Source: Giesbergeria sp.
Lineage (GTDB): Bacteria; Pseudomonadota; Gammaproteobacteria; Burkholderiales; Burkholderiaceae_C
DNA: 6,388 bases
Assembly (NCBI GenBank): GCA_030690515.1
Contig: JAUYGP010000635.1
Span: forward strand, 1 to 6,388
Direction: 5' to 3'
Part shown: positions 5,290 to 6,388 of the stretch, piece by piece
Layout of the letters: each line of letters begins with the position of its first letter
Position numbering within the stretch: position 1 is the stretch's first letter
Notes under the pieces: generated by a model
What the model was told of the DNA's origin: nothing
What the model saw: only the letters and a program-made list of their open reading frames with translations
Database searches by the model: none
Program-made: the position numbers and the translations under genes

Positions 5290-6388
5290 TTAGAACGTCC
5301 GAACCTTGGGCGGTACGCTGTCCACCGTGAGCGGCTTGAGGTTCACGGGCTTGTAGGACAGGCTGTTGCTGGCGCTGTGCCACAGGGTGTGCTTGAGCCA
5401 GTTGGCATCGTCACGTCCCAACGGCGCCGTGGGGTGGTCGGCGGGGTGCTCGTAGTCGTACACCGTGTGTGCGCCACGGCATTCCGTGCGGGCCGCCGCC
5501 GACACCATGGTCGCTTGCGCCACTTCGATCAGGTTGTCCACTTCCAGCGCCTCGATGCGGGCCGTGTTGAATACCTTGGATTTGTCCTTCAGTTCCACGT
5601 TGGCGACGCGCTCACGCAGCGCTGCTACCTTGACTACGCCTTCGTCCATGCTGGCCTGCGTGCGGAACACGCCGGCGTGTTGCTGCATGGTGGCGCGGAT
5701 GTCGCCCGCCAGAGCCTGCGAGTAGGTGCCGCCGGTGGATTTTTCGAGCTGGTTCAAGCGCTCCAGCGTGCGGTCGGCCGCGTCCTTGGGCAGGGGTTTG
5801 TGCACCGCATTACGCTCATTGAACTCGACGATGTGGCGACCTGCGGCCTTACCGAACACCAAAAGGTCCAGCAGCGAGTTGGTGCCCAGGCGGTTGGCGC
5901 CGTGCACGCTTACGCAGGAGCATTCGCCTACGGCATACAGACCGTTGACAACAGTGTTGCTGGTGCCGTCGTGTGTGACCACCTGACCATGGATGTTGGT
6001 GGGTACACCGCCCATTTGGTAGTGGATGGTAGGCACCACCGGAATCGGCTCTTTGGTGATGTCCACGTTGGCGAAGTTGATGCCGATCTCGTACACCGAG
6101 GGCAGGCGCTTGTGGATCGTCTCGGCGCCCAGGTGATCGAGCTTGAGCAGGACGTAATCCTTGTTGGGACCACAGCCACGGCCTTCCTTGATTTCCTGGT
6201 CCATGGAACGGGACACGAAGTCGCGCGGGGCCAAATCTTTCAGCGTGGGGGCGTAGCGCTCCATGAAACGTTCGCCGTTGCTGTTGAGCAAGATAGCGCC
6301 TTCGCCACGGCAGCCTTCTGTCAACAGCACGCCAGCACCAGCGACGCCGGTGGGGTGGAACTGCCAGAACTCCATGTCCTGCAGCGGA
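5290..6388 (-). CDS. sdhA: Succinate dehydrogenase flavoprotein subunit, C-terminal part
   Basis: The 5' end lies beyond the right edge; 365 residues remain of a protein usually near 590-600. SdhA oxidises succinate to fumarate using covalent FAD. Visible landmarks, numbered within the fragment, are FHPTG (His11, E. coli His242), APRDFVSRS (Arg55, equivalent to the E. coli proton-shuttle Arg286), TIHYQMGGVPT (His122, E. coli His354) and VHGANRLGTNSLLD (Arg166, E. coli Arg399). The capping and C-terminal domains follow, including ARTECRGAHTVYDYEHP, RDDANWLKHTL and the usual ending PPKVRTF. The FAD-binding N-terminus with the histidine that carries FAD is not in the window. The frame reads unbroken to position 6388 (PLQDMEFWQF at the edge), so this is a cut by the window, not a truncation. 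sdhC and sdhD are expected further right. Confidence 0.97.
   Translation of the reverse strand, partial: PLQDMEFWQFHPTGVAGAGVLLTEGCRGEGAILLNSNGERFMERYAPTLKDLAPRDFVSRSMDQEIKEGRGCGPNKDYVLLKLDHLGAETIHKRLPSVYEIGINFANVDITKEPIPVVPTIHYQMGGVPTNIHGQVVTHDGTSNTVVNGLYAVGECSCVSVHGANRLGTNSLLDLLVFGKAAGRHIVEFNERNAVHKPLPKDAADRTLERLNQLEKSTGGTYSQALAGDIRATMQQHAGVFRTQASMDEGVVKVAALRERVANVELKDKSKVFNTARIEALEVDNLIEVAQATMVSAAARTECRGAHTVYDYEHPADHPTAPLGRDDANWLKHTLWHSASNSLSYKPVNLKPLTVDSVPPKVRTF

Overview
The window looks like a GC-rich betaproteobacterial chromosome of the Burkholderiales, most likely Comamonadaceae (Acidovorax-like). The evidence is the gene order sdhA-sdhB-sdhE-gltA on one strand, the protein sequences themselves, and the high-GC third positions. 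Genus is an inference; no search was run.

Left part (1-660): the first 36 codons of proV, the ATPase of a ProU-type glycine betaine/proline importer, run off the left edge on the minus strand. About 550 bases separate it from a divergent gene. This gap holds a near-consensus sigma70 promoter pointing toward proV (TTGACT, 16 bp, TATAAT). It also holds an operator-like dyad over the -35, a 15-bp palindrome just downstream of the start site, and a predicted leader of about 340 nt. The leader ends in a perfect 16-bp-arm hairpin a few bases upstream of the proV ribosome binding site. This leader is the least ordinary part of the window.

Middle part (661-2870): a plus-strand acyltransferase-3 family membrane protein is followed, convergently, by a minus-strand pair. 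The pair is rnk (GreA/GreB-C-terminal-like regulator, GTG start) and, 28 bases downstream, a small single-membrane-segment protein that resembles bacterial LETM1-like proteins. A strong intrinsic terminator with an extra upstream hairpin separates rnk from gltA.

Right part (2873-6388): a minus-strand TCA-cycle operon reads sdhA (5' end cut by the window), sdhB, sdhE and gltA. SdhA and SdhB are the catalytic half of succinate dehydrogenase, SdhE helps insert the covalent FAD into SdhA, and GltA is citrate synthase. The intact genes have all expected cofactor and catalytic residues, and the sdhA fragment has the active-site residues that fall within it. No mobile element, CRISPR array, tRNA or rRNA was seen. 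No clearly new multi-gene system was found; the proV leader is the best lead.
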